Shown here piece by piece: positions 45,729 through 57,777 of a stretch of DNA of 64,000 nt. This DNA comes from Diaporthe sp. PMI_573. Taxonomy: Eukaryota; Ascomycota; Sordariomycetes; Diaporthales; Diaporthaceae. The notes under the pieces are model-generated. The model saw nothing but the letters and a program-made list of their open reading frames with translations. It made no database searches and was not told the origin of the DNA. A program made the position numbers and the translations under genes. The DNA lies in assembly GCA_021399435.1 (NCBI GenBank), contig JAJTUP010000017.1:744001-808000 (forward strand), in the 5' to 3' direction. Each line of letters begins with the position of its first letter. Within the stretch, counting starts at the first letter, position 1.

Positions 45729-47803
45729 TCACTCTTTGTGAATCTGAGAATCTCCCTCTAGCGAGTTCTCCAAATGCGATGTGTCGCTTGCTTGGTTGCT
45801 GCCCTCTAGGATCTTTTCATCGACCCCGGTGTCGTGATAAGAACCAGCCTTCGCAAAGAGTTCATCAATTTCTTCCAGAGTCTTTCCTTTGGTCTATTAG
45901 CAACGTCAGTGTCTGCGAGTCAGTCGGAACAAAAGGTTAGAGAGCATACCTCTGGGCAGCAGAAGTAAACGAATAACACCGCGATGATGCAGAATGTGAT
46001 TTGCCAAATCCATATTTTCCATCCGACCACTTCAGCTCCAATCCCACCCGCGAACACGGTGATGAAGGAGAACAGCCACTCTCCCAAAGATCCAGCAGCG
46101 CCAGCAACATGACGATATCGAAGCGGTGCAATCTTGGATACATGTTAGTCATGTGCAATGCATCCATTTTCACAAGGATGTATCTTACCTCCGGACCGTA
46201 TAGCCATGGGCAGCCGACCCAACCATAGCCAAATGCCAGGTTATAGATGATAATGAACGCAATTGCAGTCCATTGTGTAGCGAGCGTCGGGTTAGGCAGG
46301 GCAATCATTACAGTGAAGATCAGCATTGAGATTCCAAGCACTACAGCTGACCAAAGCATGATTGCTCGTCTGCCAAATGTCTCAATTGTTCCTGGAGTAA
46401 CTGAAGATGGTCTTAATGAGTGCGCACTACTTAAGAGCTTGGTGAGACTTACAGTATGTGCCAATCGCAAAGCAGGTGTTCATGACAGCAGCCAGTAGTT
46501 GGGACATGAACGACGTCAACCCGATGTTTGCAAATATGCGAGTGCTGAAGTAGACAAGCATGTTGATACCTACGTCTTCGTCAGCATTCCTACGGTGCGA
46601 GAGTAAAGCGTGTGTCAGGCTTACCCATCATCTGTTGAATGGACAAAATCAAAAAGGATATGCGGATCCGCTGTCCGACCTGCAGCTCGGTGTTATCCCA
46701 CACCAGGCTCAGAAGGCTGAGCTTGTTCTCATCTTCTGCTTCCATCTGGATACTTCGCAGGATATCTCTTTTCTGCTCTTGTACGTGTGGGTCACTGGCT
46801 GGCCGATCGTTCAGGAGTGCCAGAACAATATCACCTTCTTCGATTCTGTCTCGGGCGTAGTACCATCGCGGAGTGTCGGGAAGAAAGAGTAGGCAGCTGC
46901 CCGAGAGAATGGCGAAGAATGACTGAAATGCGATCGGAAATCTCCACGACGCCTGGCTGTCCGATCTGGTCGTGCCGAAGTCAATCTGCAAACTGATCAG
47001 TATAGTCCTTTGCCACCAGTCTTTGCATAGTCCACCATACCCAATAAGCAACAGCTATGCCGGTTATCAACCATGCACACTGTTTCGCCACTTCTGGTCC
47101 TCGTTGAGACGCTTCGGTTCCCATCTCAGCCTATCACTGGTCAGTCTTGGAATGCTGAGGGAATGTAGGCAGAACTCTTACCATGTACGTGGGTACTGTA
47201 CTTGATATGAACTGGACTAGGTCAGTAAAGGTCAGGTAGCATGGGAGTTGAGAATCTGCTCACGCCGATTCCGAAACCCTAGAAATGTCAGCATACAACA
47301 AGGCCACTTATCGAAATTTTATGGGTATGGAAAGCTTACACAGATGACTCTTCCAACAATAATATGGGGCATGGAGAATGCGGTGGCCTGAATAATAGAG
47401 CCAACCACGACAAGACCATCCCCCATCAATATGCAGCCACGACGGCCAAGAGGCATGCCAATGAAGAACACCAATGCGGATACCACTGTAGCTGCCAGCA
47501 CATAGGATGAGGCGACCATAGGAATATCGTACGTTCGTTGTGGATTCTGGTGTCACGTCAGTCAGCTGTCGTTGCCCACGACCCAGTGGAGCACCTAGCG
47601 TACACCGATCGCGTCTAGGAAAGGCTTCGTGTTCTGTACTCCGCCCAGAACTCCAGCATCGTATCCATAAAGAGCAAATGCCTGCGGATGGTCAGCTTGC
47701 ATTCCTTGCTGTCCGATTTTCAGCTTACCAAAGCACAACTGGTCGACATGAGCCGATAAGTAAGCCGGCTGCTCAACCGTTCTTGGGCATATTTGAAATA
47801 CAT
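45729..47803 (-). CDS. MFS sugar transporter
   Basis: Eleven exons: 47803-47729, 47681-47604, 47546-47340, 47278-47264, 47211-47182, 47130-47041, 46985-46625, 46569-46453, 46400-46189, 46132-45950 and 45893-45729; 510 residues. Two exons are only 15 and 30 nt, and they restore FGIG and FISSTVPTYMAEM. Sugar-porter signatures are present: GYDAGVLGGV in helix 1, GRR between helices 2 and 3, PDTPRWYYARDR before the central loop, QQMMGINMLVYFS in helix 7, and PETKGKTLEEIDELF at the end of helix 12. The C-terminal tail is acidic. It is plasma-membrane, proton-coupled hexose- or related uptake; the substrate is unknown. It is divergent from the BVMO gene. Confidence 0.9.
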
Positions 47804-48643
47804 CGTATAACAGTGGTCGTTCGTGCAGAACTTCTTCGACAGCGATATTCGATTCAGACCATCAGATTTCGACGAAGACGGTAGGGTAAGTCCAGTACTA
47901 AATGTAAAGGTGTTGGTGAGGAAGTCTTGATTAAAACTCGGCCTCGGGTCCTGTGCGGCGCTGAATACTGAGTAGCGAAAATCCAGGGTAGATCCGGGGT
48001 GGCCTTGGGGACATCGAGCTAGTGTTAACGCACACGATCTGACCCGCATGGCAGACAAAACTCTAACATGGGAAGACCATTACCCATCTTGCAATGTTGA
48101 AACTCAACTGGTGCAGTCAGCCGAGTCCGAACAATCCACAGGACGGGAAAAGCGATTCCAGGACCAAAGGGACGTCATGTTGCTCCGCGCGTAAACACAT
48201 ATCCGCGGTGGTGGTTGCTCTAGCGTGGTGGTGCGCGGAATTCGATTTCCGTCTGGACCCTGCTGCGGGACAAGCTTCGCCTCCACACTTCTTGGCCTTG
48301 AGGAAGACATGGATGCAATTGTGAGGTGGCGATACACTGGTATAATCTCCTGTGAGATGACCCCATATGAGATTGCCTCCTGTGAAATAATCTACCATAG
48401 AAAGCCTCTTGCATTTGTTAGGGGTGTTGCTTCATGCCTTCCAGCGCTACGCCACTTCTCACACCAGCCTTGGTTAGCCCAAGCACCTCGTTGTTTTCAG
48501 GGGCACGATTTAGACCATCATCTACATTACATTCACTTGGGCCCTTTGACCCTGCGAAATCTCCCTCATATTCTCTCAGCCGCAGCGTAACAACTCTTCT
48601 TTTCTATGAGCTGTAGGAACCTTGGTGTTGGTTTCATCTCACC
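47804..48643. other. Divergent promoter of sugar porter and BVMO
   Basis: 840 bp without a supported gene. Holds degenerate repeats at 48335-48410. A good place for binding sites of the nearby Zn2Cys6 regulator, but no clear paired CGG site was found. Confidence 0.45.
48335..48410 (+). repeat. Degenerate ~17-bp repeat array, locus 2
   Basis: Motifs such as CCTGTGAGATGACC, CATATGAGATTGCC, CCTGTGAAATAATC and CCATAGAAAGCC follow each other at about 15-17 bp. They resemble the arrays near 31.7 kb and 62.5-63.0 kb. Confidence 0.4.
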
Positions 48644-50503
48644 ATGCCGGCCAAGAACACCATCATCGTTGGCGCTGGGGTGTCCGGTATCGCCATGGCC
48701 CACACACTAAGATGTAGGCTAGGATACACAGACTTCGAGGTAGGTTCTGGCTCTATAATAATGCCCGTCGTGTCTGACAGCTTGTCCAGGTCTTTGAGAA
48801 GCGCGATTCCATTGGAGGCACGTGGAAAGTCAATACATATCCTGGATGGTAAGTCACAAAAGAATGCCATAACCCGAGGAGCTTATTGACCACCTCCCAG
48901 CGGTTCTGATGTGCCCATCCATCTGTATTCTTTCTCCTTCAACTTGAATCCGGATTGGAGCGAGGAATTGTGCGATCAGTCAGAGATACTTCAGTGTGAG
49001 TAGCGTTCGGCGACCTTGGAATGCAGGGCGCCTACTTTCGGTTACATCCTAACGCAGTTCACAGACATCGAAGACACAGTAGATAAGTTTTCGTTACGAT
49101 CACATTTCAAACTGAATGCGGAGTGCACAGGCGCAACATGGCTGCCACAGCAACGTCTATGGCAGGTCAATTTTATTGACACGAGGACCAAGGAAAAGTT
49201 CACTAGAACCTGTAAAATACTTCTCACGGCTGTTGGGGGCTTTGCCATCCCGAGGGAGATCAAGTTTCCTGGGTTGGAGTCCTTCGGTGGCCGAGTGTTC
49301 CACACAGCAGAATGGGACCACACCTGCGATTACAGAGGCAAGAGGGTGGCCGTCATAGGGAACGGTTGTAGCGCTGCGCAAGTAGTGCCATCGATCGCCA
49401 AGCAGGTCTCGAAACTTACGCAGTAAGGATCTGTTGTCTAGTCCCAGCGGACCATGGCGGTATGGCTAACATCAATGCGTAGATTCGCACGAGGCCGACA
49501 ATGGTATCATCCGCGGCCAAATCACCGGTTCAGCCCCTTCGAACGCTTCTGCTTCCGGTACATACCGTTCTGGCAGCGATATTATCGCCTGAAGACGTTT
49601 TTGGACACCGACAGCCTTGCTGCATCATACGGGTCCTCGGCCGACGAGGTCAAACGGCGGAAGGAGATAGAGGCGAGCGCCACAGAGTATATCTGCTCTC
49701 AAGCTCCACAGAAGTATCATGACGTCTTGGTGCCAGAGTTCGCACTCGGTTGCAAGAGGCGCATCTTCGACCCAAACTACCTCTCCTCTCTCCACCTGGA
49801 CCATGTAGACTTGGTAGCGGAGGGCATCCAGAAGATTACCAAGACTGGAATCATCAGCGAGAGCGGGTACGAAGAGGACTTCGATATCATCATTTTGGCC
49901 ACGGGTTTTCAGGTGTCGAATTTCTTGACTCCCATGCAGATCGTGGGCAAGACCGGTGTCGCGATCAAGGATCAGTGGGAGTCCGATAAGGGGGCACAGG
50001 CCTACATGGGGACGTTTGTCCACAATTTCCCCAACTTCGGCATCCTCTTTGGACCAAACACCTTCCCTGCGTTCAACTCCGTCATCTACGCCGTGGAGGT
50101 CCAAGTTGACTACTTGGCCAAGACACTCTTCAAGACGGTCATTGATGGCTACGCGGATGTCGTTGAGGTCAGGGATGATGCCGAGGCGCGGTTCGTTACG
50201 AATCTTGACAAGACGCTCGCGAAGACGGTGTTCAACTCTGGTTGCAATAACTGGTACATGAACTCTGCAGGGCGTAATTCTGCTTCCTGGCCTGGAATGG
50301 CTTCTTCGTTCTGGCGGGCGACGTTCTTTCCTCGTTGGGGGGACTTTGCATTCGAGGGTGGAAACGCTACATGGATGCTCCAGAGGGCGCTGAGAGGCCT
50401 GAGGAATGCTTCAATCTGGATGTGGTTGGCCATCCTACTGATGGTAGTATCAGGCGTCAATACGTATTCAGGAGGAACAGTGCTCAAAGGTTTAAGAAAC
50501 TGA
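48644..50503 (+). CDS. FAD-dependent Baeyer-Villiger-type monooxygenase
   Basis: Five exons: 48644-48739, 48790-48848, 48901-48995, 49065-49422 and 49483-50503; introns are 50, 52, 69 and 60 nt, and the product is 542 residues. FAD binding GAGVSG is at residues 10-15, with EKRDSIGGTWKVNTYPG after it. The BVMO fingerprint FxGxxxHTxxW is present as FGGRVFHTAEW. The NADPH-binding GNGCSAAQ follows. The C-terminal domain has a conserved VLATGF-like segment (ILATGFQVSNF) and PNTFPAFNSVIYA. A C-terminal hydrophobic segment (SIWMWLAILLMVVSGV) suggests membrane association. The enzyme inserts oxygen next to carbonyls of ketones or oxidises heteroatoms. It is divergent from the sugar porter and upstream of an SDR, so a ketone-processing pair is plausible. 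Confidence 0.92.
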
Positions 50504-50957
50504 GAATATCTATGTAGAAATCGGCTTCAGAATTCCATTATACTGTCTATAAAATCCACACAATATTGAATTTTTTTGATAGTGACACAATTCAAAATCA
50601 ACGGGCTCCAGTCTGACAGCCAAGTTGCATCCGAATCGGAAAGTCAGTCAGCATTCTCCCTCTCACCAGTCTCAGCCATGCCCCGGTTTGGATTGCCACC
50701 CCTACGTGTCAGTCATTGCGGCGTGGGTCGAATGGCTTACGACGGCATTATAATTCCGAAGAGAATACCGAAGGGTAGGGAAATCCGGCTTCGTTCCCGA
50801 GCCACAAACGGGCGAAGCTGTTTCCTTTGGCATAATCGTTGGCCCATAGCTCTGCACGAAATAGCGAACCTATAAGACTCATGAGCGTGATGAATTATTC
50901 TAGTCTATGCATAATCCTTCGTAACACCATTCAATCATCACATCTAGTCATCACACC
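50504..50957. other. Intergenic, tandem plus-strand genes
   Basis: 454 bp with AT-rich start. No gene. Confidence 0.45.
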
Positions 50958-51846
50958 ATGAGTCCATCGGAATCTACTCTGCCCGCGTCGGCTTTGGGCG
51001 TTCCCGGGTTTGCACTCGTGACAGGAGGCGCCTCTGGCATTGGGCGTGCCATAGTCCGACTGCTGGCTCGGGAAGCCTGTTCGGGGATCGCAGTAGCAGA
51101 CATCAACGCTGATGCTCTTGCGGAAGTGCAGAAGGAACTAGTTGAGATTGCTACGAATAAGGATTTCAAGTGCATCACGGTCAACGTCGACGTCAGAGAT
51201 GAAGGCTCAGTCACAGACATGGTCAGGCAAACGGTTGAAAATTTTGGAAGGATTGACTATGCGGTTAACTGCGCCGGAATTGGCCTGAAAAAGCCGCTTG
51301 CCGACACAGATCTGAAAGATTGGGATCGCATGATGGGCATCAACATGACAGGTGTCTTTCTCTGCATGAAGGCGGAGATCAACCAGATGAATACCCAGCA
51401 ATCCACGGTTTCATCAACGTGGGTTCCTCCAGACCCCAGCGCTGAACCTCATGAAGTTTACTGAAAATAGTTCTAGAACATATGCTCCGTTACAGCGTGG
51501 GGCCATAGTGAACATAGCCTCACTCTCAGCCATCGCCGGCCTGCGCCATTCAGGAGCTTACACGGCCGCCAAACACGGGGTGGCAGGTATCACAAGGACA
51601 GCAGCTCTAGACTATCCGGAGATCAAGTGCAACGCAATCGCCCCGGGATATATCAAGACGCCACTGACCGATGCACCGGGCGCGATGAGGGACAACGCCC
51701 TCGTGAAAGTCAACGAGTGGACGCCAATGAAGCGTTTCGGGTTGCCGGAAGAGATTGCTGAGGGCGTTGTATGGTTACTGGGTTCTCGAAGCAACTTTGT
51801 ACACGGTTCTTGTTTGGTGATGGACGGCGGTTACTTGACGCAGTAA
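50958..51846 (+). CDS. Short-chain dehydrogenase/reductase
   Basis: Two exons: 50958-51407 and 51496-51846, with an 88-nt intron (GTTTCA to TTACAG) in phase 0; 266 residues. The NAD(P)-binding motif is TGGASGIGRAI, then VADINADAL suggests NAD(H) preference (D at the end of beta2). NCAGIG, the catalytic Ser within VNIASLSAIAGL, and Tyr-Lys in YTAAKHG are all present, followed by NAIAPGYIKTPLT and the C-terminal GSCLVMDGGY. It is a classical SDR oxidising or reducing an alcohol/ketone. Its position behind the BVMO suggests it could prepare or use the ketone substrate. It is intact. Confidence 0.9.
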
Positions 51847-52492
51847 TTAGATTCACGAGCTATCGCTAAAGCTAGGCCCTCATGAGTCCTTGCAACTCGA
51901 TTAATTAGTCCCAGAGGCCCAGCTGTCGATCATTTTTATTAGATCTCCAGGACATGGCTAGTCTCACTCAATGCCAAGTACAAAGCCGTAGTCTCGCCCC
52001 AGAATCTAATTACAAGCGGATATAAGGAGGCAGGTATGCCACATAAATGTCATTTCCGATGAACATGAATCTGTAGAGCCAGCATGGTGGATATCTTAAG
52101 CGGGAAATCTTGTTACGGACTTGGTTATGTGACGCCCCTGGTACGTCAAGATGCTCCGCGAACGTTGGTTTACCGTTGGGGCTAGCAACGCGACGCGTTG
52201 TCACGCTGAGAGGGGAGTGATTGAGCTTAGCCATGCATCTATTTTAGAGCCAACAGCTGGTATTAGTCAATGCAACATGAATTTGCTACTATTCGATGTC
52301 ACGGGAATCCGCCAATCCCAACCGACGTCGCTGCCCTGCAAATCACAATATATCGGCGTGTCTGCGTCGACAGCCTCGAGACCCCATACTTCATAATACC
52401 TGGTGCGTATCAAACTCGACGGTCCTGCCTCATACTCGTATAGAGACGGCTGCTTCAGGACCTTGCCCGTTACATGCTCGGATATAGCCATC
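51847..52492. other. Intergenic, nothing recognised
   Basis: No gene or repeat seen. Confidence 0.4.
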
Positions 52493-53917
52493 ATGTCCGA
52501 CTCAAACATTGCGGAGCTGGCAGCTCAGATTGCAGCGAACACGACCATCGTCAACGATTTTTACACGCAAAATGAGCAACCTACGCCGACATTTGACCAT
52601 GATGCGCCCCTGAAACCGGTGATTCCGCCCGGAACGGCACCCGAGATCGAGGCAGCGCGCCAGGCCGTCATCTACGACTGCCAGGAGCTGCGCATCCTGA
52701 TGCAGGGTCCCGCACAGTACTTGGCAAGCCTCAGTGTGAGTGAGACCTCCGCTAGTTGAACCATGACAGCGAAATTTTGCAGTGGTTTTGCCAACAATGA
52801 CTGATACACGAAGACCTGCAGGCAACCGAACTCGTCGGCATCCAGGGCATAACCCGCTTCGGACTAGACAAAAAGGTCCCAATCGGCGGCGAGGCCACCT
52901 TCGAGGAGCTCGCAACCCACGCCGGCATAGGTGAGGCGCACATGTGCCGCATGCTGCGCTTAGCCATAGCCCAGCACATCTTCCAAGAAATCCGCCCCGG
53001 CGTCGTCGCGCACACGGCGGCGTCGCGGCTGCTGGCCGAGGACGAGCCGCTCCACCAGTGGATGGCGTAGAAGACGGACGAGGGGTGGAGCGGCGCGCTT
53101 CGCTCATGCGAGGCCATGGCCAAGTGGCCGGGCTCGGGCGAGCCGGATCAGACCGGGTTCGCGCATGCTCATGGGGGGCAGGGCGTGTGGCCGTACCTGT
53201 CCGGGAGGCCGGACCGGCTGCGGCGCTTTGCGGATATGATGCGCCTGTTCTCGCGCCGGCCGGGCGTGGAAGCACAGCACGTCGTGAAAGGGTACCCCTG
53301 GGGTGATCTTCCCGACGGCGCAACGGTCGTTGACGTGGGTGGTTCCCACGGTGTCCTTGCGTGTGCCATTGCTCGCGAGTTCGCGTCGTTGTAATTTGTC
53401 GTCTAGGTAATTTACGCCTCGCGGCAGTTCAGCCTCGGTATCCCTATCACTTGAAGACTGACGACCGTGACAACAGGACCTGGACGAAGACGTTATTCGA
53501 GCTTCGGAGGGGCAGAGACCGGCGGACCTCACCGATCGGGTCCGTTACCAGGTCCATGACTTCATGACAGAGCAGCCCGTGAAAGAGGCGGACGTGTATT
53601 TCTTCCGCGCCATATTCCACAACTGGTCCCACAAGTATGCTCTGCAAATACTGCGGAATCTCGTGCCGGCCCTCAAGCCTGGGGCAAAGATAGTCATGGC
53701 GGACTATGTTATCCCAACTCCAGATAAAGTCCCAAAATCACAGGAGGCTGCGGTGAGTACGGGAATTGTCAGCATGAATGTCTTGTTCAACTCAGCAAAT
53801 CGGGAGATGGAAGAGTGGACGAGACTCTTTGTAGAAGCGGACCCTAGATTTGACTTCAAGGGTGGGAGCCAGCCTCTGGGTTCAGATTTGTGGGTTCTGG
53901 AGGCAGATTGGAAATAG
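52493..53917 (+). pseudogene. SAM-dependent O-methyltransferase with three in-frame stops
   Basis: Exon-like blocks 52493-52735, 52822-53406 and 53477-53917 join in phase. The N-terminal helical region (ELRILMQGPAQYLASLS, ATELVGIQGITRFGLD), motif I VVDVGGSHGVL, and the C-terminal FRAIFHNWSHKYA with the catalytic-type His and VMADYVIP are clear. Stops break the frame at TAG 53068-53070, TAA 53392-53394 and TAG 53404-53406; the last one sits exactly at the exon end where relatives have Gln (FVVQ|DLDED). No alternative splicing removes the first stop. It is a decayed relative of the intact O-methyltransferase family, not a duplicate close enough to align at DNA level by eye. Confidence 0.88.
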
Positions 53918-54477
53918 CCTTGAAACAGGGATGGTTATGATTGAGCTTCCATGTGAACAGGTGAAGGGGCAACAACAGTGGTGTAGATGGGCCCATTGGC
54001 TACAGTTGGCCAGTCTCGAGGCCGGCCCTGGAGGCTGGCCCAGAATCTGGCAGACTTGAGATCGTGCTGATTATCTGGCAGCTGGCTCGCTATTCACATG
54101 GCTGGTCTGAGGTATGCAGCTCACAGTCCCAGCATCAACAAGTCTGGCGTAATTGAGTGCCCTGGGCCACAGGACTTGTTGGGGCTTTCAAGAGGGCGGT
54201 GCTCAATGTTTTGATCTTCAAACAAAACAAGTGTTCACACTGGTGCCTGGCGTGATAGCAGCTCCCATGCACATGGATCTTAAGTGTTGTTTGCCTGGGC
54301 CCTTGATCAAAACAACAGATCAAGGTTCAGGATGTTTTCAAGTAGCTGCTTTGCATTCGGCAGACTAATGGTTTTATGTACGCCGCTGCAGTGACAGACG
54401 GCCAAATCTGAAGTTCAAGCAAGCTGGACTCTCATGACAGTCCAAATCCTCCAATGTTCCAAGTCCCCTCGGAGACC
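53918..54477. other. Intergenic between convergent genes
   Basis: No gene recognised. Confidence 0.45.
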
Positions 54478-56305
54478 TTAGGCAAGGCCGAGATCATTGC
54501 TCCACTCAAGAAGCGGAGGGTCGTCGGGAATCCAGTCGAGATTCCGGCACCACTTTCCATTCTGTGACTTGATATTTGCCCCAGCACAGCTGGCCCTCTC
54601 CACCGCATCAGACATACACGCGTGGTCGGAGTCGGATTCCCGCCAAGGCCACTCCAACCAGAAGAGCAGGTCGATGCCAAAGTAGAACCTTAACCACTCA
54701 GAATCGCTCGGGTTTGTCGCTTTGGAGAAGGTTGCCGTCCCTAGGTACTTCTCGTCGCACCAGTACTGTCTGCCGACTAGGTGGAACTTTCTACCGCACT
54801 GAGTATCGGTATGCTCATTAGCCACTTGTTACAGCATAAATGTTTGGGGTCAGGCAAGATTCCATTGCTTACCCTCTTGAACATGTTGTCAAGCACACCC
54901 TTGCACCACCCACTGGTGGGCTGACTGCTTCATTGTTAGTAACCTTCGACAGAGTCAGACTTGATGCTGATATGCATACCCTGAGCCCGAAATAGTTACC
55001 CGGACTTTCATGCTCTTTGAGCCCCGGCTCCAGTAAGTCTGGCAGGACTGTTGATAGGCTCCAGCTCCGTGATCGCGGGCAAAGGCGCAGTCAGCTGCCA
55101 CGAATTCATCAGTTAGGTTGCTGGTGGTGTCGCTTGGCACGTAAGTGCGCCAGTGACCGGTAGAGTTGTCTGCAGGAGGGAAGTGGAGAGGATCATCATC
55201 GTCGAATTGGACACCTGGGGGGTTCATATTGGCTGGTGGTGGATTGGACGAGTTGAGCTGAATGTCGTGGCTCCCACCTTGTGGGAGGCCGCCCGGCATC
55301 CACTGGTTCCTGCAATTGTCCTGTCAGTATTTTGGCACTTGGAAGTGGAATTTTCTGTCTTGGAGCAATGAGCAATGCTTGCGACATACCAGTAAAGGCG
55401 CTGGACATCGGCAATATTAAAGGCGGCCGGTGTAGTATACCCTTGCGTCCCGTCAGGTGGAACTCCAGTGTAGTCCCAGCCTCGTGCCAAGTTCTGCCAT
55501 CGGGCAATCCATCTGCCTGCGTTGTCCGTTGGGGGGCACCATCGGAAGCCTCCAGTTGGCGACTGGGCGCTAGGGCGTCTGGTGATGACTCCAAGGTAGA
55601 TGCCGTTCTGGTTGAAAACAACACGGTCCAGGCCGGGGTTTTGGTTGTGCCCTGTTATTTGTCAACTCAATTGATTTCTGTCTTGCAATTCGGTGACCCG
55701 ACGGAGTCAGTGAGCTTTTTACTTACCTGCCCAGCCGTTTGTCCATATCAGTGGCCACATGTACATATGAGTGGGGGCGGTTCTACCAAATCGTCCCCAG
55801 ATAGTTGCGGCCAGGGTGTCGGGGCCGGTGAAGATCTCGGAAGGGTACAAAATACTAGGGTCGTCAACACTCAAATGAACCCCCTCGGTCTCTTCATGGA
55901 TCTCTGGCAACTTACTTTCCATATTCTATCAGCTGTCTAGGGGGGTTATCCCGGTACCGTTGCAAGACCTCGTAGCCTTCCTGTAAGCAAAGAAGAGACA
56001 AGATCAGCTTCGTGACCGATGTCGTCAGATTGAACGGTGTCACTCACGCGCACGGCATTGTAGATCTCCTCTTGATTGTACGTGATGGCGTTCTGGCCGT
56101 TTGAGGGATCTGAGGCTGTGACAAACATGGGGATCGCATTGGCGGACTCATAGGTGTTGTACTCTGCGACGGACGATGGCAAGTCGGAAAAGCCGTTGCG
56201 ACGTGGGCCGACAACGACACCGGTGGCAGTGACAGGTGCAGTGACTGTCGCGACGGGACTCGCAGAGGAGATGCCTAAGATGGCAAGCAGGATGCCCACG
56301 AGCAT
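54478..56305 (-). CDS. Secreted RNase T1/N1-like protein with altered active site and C-terminal extension
   Basis: Seven exons: 56305-56048, 55980-55916, 55854-55727, 55651-55390, 55309-54980, 54924-54873 and 54798-54478; 471 residues. The N-terminus is a signal peptide (LVGILLAILGISSAS). Residues about 75-190 follow the guanyl-RNase T1 fold: YNAVREGYEVL, YPSEI, MYMWPLIW, LDRVVFNQNGIYLGVIT. At the catalytic positions His40, Glu58 and His92 of RNase T1 this protein has Ser113, Met140 and Arg175; only the Arg77 equivalent (Arg160) remains. The 280-residue C-terminal part has tryptophans, several cysteines and N-glycosylation sites (NSS, NST, NLT), and no family that I recognise. It is likely extracellular. 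It may be a non-catalytic RNA- or ligand-binding protein; the role is not known. Confidence 0.72.
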
Positions 56306-57777
56306 GGTGAAGACCTGCCGTACTTCAAATCAGTACAATTCGCGAGACTTGTCATGAATTTGCAATGGAGATGGACCTACTATCATGGTGGGTGATTGTG
56401 TGTCCAGGAGTATGTTTGAAGTCTCTCTACTGGAAGATGGTATCAGGGATGGGAGGAGAAACAACTGAAGTTGCTTATTTCTGTGGTCCAAAGTAGGTGG
56501 TCTCGAGGCTGAGAGAAAGGAAAAGATTCAGAGGGGTTGCATCTGCTGGGAATTTCTTCAATGCTTTTTTGAATAAAGGTTTACCCCGCACATTGAAAGG
56601 GCATTCGTACCGCAGATTGAAGAACTGCTGGTGGATGGGTGCTCTGTCTTTGGACGATTCAGGGACAAGTCCCAAATCCTCAAGCAAATCACCCACTGAG
56701 CGGAAGGAGCTTCAGTCCAGTTCAAGACTTTCTTTTCCAACTACGTCATGATGGCGCAACAGAAAGCTAGCTAAATCTCGTGCCATTGATGCAGGCTGCG
56801 GTGATAGAAGGACCAGTGGAACCTGCTCGAATTTTCCTGATCGCCAGAGAGCGCCAGAGGGCTACAACACAGAGCTGCCCAATCAGCTCAACGAAATTGC
56901 CATCTTGTCTTCCAAATATGCCTCCGATGACACCGCCTCGTGAGTGCAAAAATCATCCAGGATTTTTCTAATCGAAAACTAGGCTGCTGCCCGAGTCCTG
57001 GACCTCAAGTTGTGAGTGGACATAAGGACCCTCTTCTTGCCAACCTTGGAACTCAAGATACTGTCAGTACAAAAGCCCTCAAGCTGATCAGCTCTAAGCC
57101 AATGCTTGATGCTTCATTGAATTATCTTCAATATTTACTGTACAGAGTCCTAAGGCGATTGTGAGACTCTGGTGCCAGTCCAAGTGCTCTCAGCCTAAGG
57201 CAGTCGTTGGTGTTTGTGGGATCAAAGACAGCAACATCCCCGTTCCACCACTGCAAGGCTCCTACCATCAACAACACTCACTCAAGCTGCACCACAGCCC
57301 CTAAAAAACAAACAGATCATTCCTGTAGTATTAGCCATCAGTGTGAACTACGTGTCGATGTGGGCAGGATAATGGGTCGGGATATATTCCCTTCTACAGT
57401 AAGGTGTTAACAGTGCAACGGAGTGTAACTCGAGCATTTCGGAGCTCATAGGAGCTCACAATCGTCAGGCGTTCAAGTGTACCAGCGTTTGGCCGAGCAA
57501 TCCACGACTACGGAGTGAATTTGGCCAAGACGATGGAATGTCTCCAGAGAGAGCACCAGCTTTGCTTGGCGCAGAGCACCCCGCAAGCCAATTGAGATCA
57601 CTCGGAATTGTAAACCCGCAACACCACTTGGGCACTCACAGATGAATTGTTGATCAGAAACTTGCCACATGGATATTGCATCCACTCTCAAAAATGATAT
57701 CATCATACAACTCTCACTGACTTCAAATCTCAAGAGGCTTTTCACGGTCTGGCCGAGATCTCGTTACCCTCACGAGC
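56306..57777. other. 1.5-kb intergenic region
   Basis: Divergent promoters. A minus-strand ORF at 56475-56696 (73 residues) has no motif. An alternative first ATG at 56386, joined by a short intron to the RNase-like gene, is possible but would need a 6-nt exon. Confidence 0.4.

Noticed and set aside
12889..53406. Programmed stop-codon readthrough in the interrupted genes
   Set aside because: None of the stops has the TGA-CTA context known for fungal readthrough; two genes have additional frameshifts or several stops.
55850..55920. Apparent frameshift in the RNase-like gene
   Set aside because: A 61-nt intron with a perfect GTAAGT donor and CCTAG acceptor restores the frame and gives the expected YPSEI motif.
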